Shown here: piece by piece, positions 62,401 to 64,000 of the stretch
Layout of the letters: each line of letters begins with the position of its first letter
Numbering within the stretch: the first letter of the stretch is position 1
Source: Echinococcus granulosus
Taxonomy: Eukaryota; Platyhelminthes; Cestoda; Cyclophyllidea; Taeniidae
Assembly: GCF_000524195.1 (NCBI RefSeq)
Contig: NW_020170385.1
Coordinates: 180,508-244,507, forward strand
Direction: 5' to 3'
Length of the DNA: 64,000 nt
Position numbers and translations under genes: made by a program
The notes under the pieces: generated by a model
What the model saw: only the letters and a program-made list of their open reading frames with translations
Databases searched by the model: none
Told to the model about the DNA's origin: nothing

Positions 62401-63942
62401 GTTCAGCTAAGAAATCTTCCATATCCATTTCTGCTCTCTGCAATAGAAAGAATAATGACGATTACCGACGCTTTTGAGAAAGCATTAATTGTCGCATCTG
62501 TAAAACCTGTTTTCGTAAGCAAAAGAGTAGCTAACATGAAACGGAACTGAAGATTCTACCTTCGTCGAAAGGACATATCTTTTCCAAACAATTACACAAA
62601 GAGTTTTACCCTGCTGTGTCAGCTCACCTCAAGGCCTTCGCAGGCTTTATCGAACTCGGGGTCGAAACCCGGCTCCACAACAATGCAGCCATCGCGTTTG
62701 GCCTTTTCATGATCAAATGCTTTCTGAAACGGATGTAAGCTAATAAAAACCAAAGTAATGGTCACTTTCAGTGTGTTATACAAAAGAAAACTTGCGGCAG
62801 AGTGCACAAGATTTTTTATTATTTTGGGCTGATTAAACATCCATAGATGGGGTGATTCATTCGCTCGATGAAAGAAATATTGTTTTCCGCATCTCTTTGT
62901 TATCAAGCCTTCCTTTCACACTTGCTTTCAAATAACCAGACTAGTATAGCTAAAGAATTCCTTTTGCCTTATGCATAAAACGACGCGAAGGGCATGCGTT
63001 CTACTTTGAATGAACTATGCAGCACTAAAATGCTGATGCAGTTTTATTGTTAGTATGCCGTTTTAATTTGCAAAACTTGTCCGCAACCTTTCAGCGATGC
63101 AAGTGTTCAATTATCTCTCTCAAAAAAGGTGTTCTTGTAGATCCTTCCCAGTCGCACACTTAAATTTCATGAGTAGTCTCAAATGTATTCTGTATTATTA
63201 ATTCAAAAACTCGGAGCTATTGATTGCTCCCATTCCTTTAAGTGAGTTTCGCAAGCGCTTCCAACGAAACACAGTTTGGCAAATTGGTCCAACTTATAGT
63301 GCCAACCTTAATGAAGGTAGCACTTTACTGCAGTCCAGGCCACCAATTAAATAAGAGCAAATAATAGAGGCCATTTGAAAAGCATCCCAATCTACCAAAT
63401 CACCCAATAATCCTCTGGTTCACATTAAAGGTAAACAAACAAATACGTAGGAGTACATGAAGTATCCAAATGTTTACACGACCCGAAATGAAAAAAATTA
63501 AGGCGTAGAAGACCGCATGTGGTAAAAATGAACTTAAGCGGTGGTCAATAAAGGTGCACCCTCCATAGACTTACGTCAAATAATGAAAGTTCCTCACTAT
63601 AATTGGGAAAAGCTCCACCCTCTTCACGCAGGGAGGCAAGGAAACGCAAGAGCTCAGATCTGCATAAGTGCGTACGGAAAAGAAAGCCTAAGTACAAACT
63701 TTGCATTGAGAATGGAAAAAATATCTCGTAAAGACAGATATCACTACCAGGACACAACTGACAAGACATACTTGACGCCGAATCGCGAGAAGTCCTTAAT
63801 GATGAGAATGGCCGACTTGAACCCACATAGGGCGAGGAGAAAATCCATAATTTTCCTTTTCGAATAGATAGTCTCATCGACCACAATAGCTCGGGACTCC
63901 GGATGATCAGGTCTAGTGGCGTTCCATCCCATTATGTGGATT
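59421..63942 (-). CDS. MSH6: DNA mismatch repair protein MSH6 (partial, 5' part off the window)
   Basis: MSH6 pairs with MSH2 as MutS-alpha, which recognises base mismatches and small loops in the nucleus. Exons in transcript order: 63942-63772 ([19 protein letters not shown]), 63659-63575, 62723-62628 ([15 protein letters not shown]), 62437-62378, 61911-61685 ([11 protein letters not shown]), 60917-60785 ([10 protein letters not shown]), 60678-60451, 60349-59986, 59784-59636, 59488-59421. All junction phases agree. The ATPase site is complete: Walker [15 protein letters not shown], then [20 protein letters not shown], Walker [17 protein letters not shown], and the signature [11 protein letters not shown]. 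The TDYHNP-like MSH6 features [13 protein letters not shown] and VINKG..AREFEK follow. MSH6 is preferred to MSH3 because of the FDHEKA and RNRYQLEIPE-type blocks. The N-terminal mismatch-binding domain lies beyond the right edge, and the last short exon below 59421 was not found. Confidence 0.94.
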
Positions 63943-64000
63943 CTTTTAAAAAAATGTGCATGAGTTTCATGGTTCAAATGTGAACAGCACATGTCTTAGC

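Noticed and set aside
1..64000. Search for a phage, CRISPR, toxin-antitoxin or other bacterial defence system
   Set aside because: All recognisable genes are spliced animal genes; no prokaryotic gene or repeat-spacer array is present.

Overview
The window is eukaryotic nuclear DNA carrying intron-rich animal genes, most probably from a parasitic flatworm and perhaps a cestode. The organism call is an inference. It rests on very short introns (several of 31-49 nt mixed with introns of several kb), AATAAA polyadenylation signals close to stop codons, and splice-acceptor-like sequences just upstream of start codons, as expected with spliced-leader trans-splicing. No rRNA, tRNA, CRISPR array or prokaryotic feature was seen. 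A run of exactly 100 N (51935-52034) marks a scaffold gap.

Layout, left to right. (1) 38-1846 (+): the 3' end of an unrecognised gene, with five phase-compatible exons. (2) 1847-7737: gene-poor DNA with diverged copies of a dispersed repeat. (3) 7752-9906 (+): SLC35B1-type nucleotide transporter of the ER. (4) 9907-12311: repeat-rich spacer. (5) 12312-15034 (+): complete PCID2 (TREX-2/nuclear mRNA export), 13 exons, 397 residues. (6) 15553-26888 (-): Kv-beta-like aldo-keto reductase fold protein, 5' end and some short exons unresolved, with several changed active-site positions. (7) 30515-37203 (-): complete PIG-M (GPI mannosyltransferase I), 3 exons. (8) 38629-39287 (-): PTPMT1-like phosphatase, 2 exons. 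(9) 39437-about 41098 (-): mitochondrial ribosomal protein mS22 (MRPS22). (10) 42971-58582 (+): complete GBA2 (non-lysosomal glucosylceramidase), 14 exons, 974 residues. (11) 59421-63942 (-): C-terminal two thirds of MSH6, running off the right edge.

The genes are ordinary housekeeping or membrane-biology genes and do not form one pathway. Two do touch lipid metabolism of membranes (PTPMT1, cardiolipin synthesis; GBA2, glucosylceramide turnover) and two act in or on the ER membrane (SLC35B1, PIG-M). The most interesting arrangement is MRPS22-PTPMT1: only about 150 bp separates the MRPS22 stop from an orphan 3' splice site 16 nt before the PTPMT1 start, with an AATAAA in between. This is the geometry of a trans-spliced two-gene operon of two mitochondrial proteins. 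Other points of note are the mini-introns of PCID2 (one with an apparent GC-AG boundary), the altered active site of the Kv-beta-like protein, and a dispersed repeat family of about 160 bp with at least four copies.

Exon boundaries were read by eye from splice signals, reading-phase agreement and remembered family sequences. No alignment or transcript data were available.
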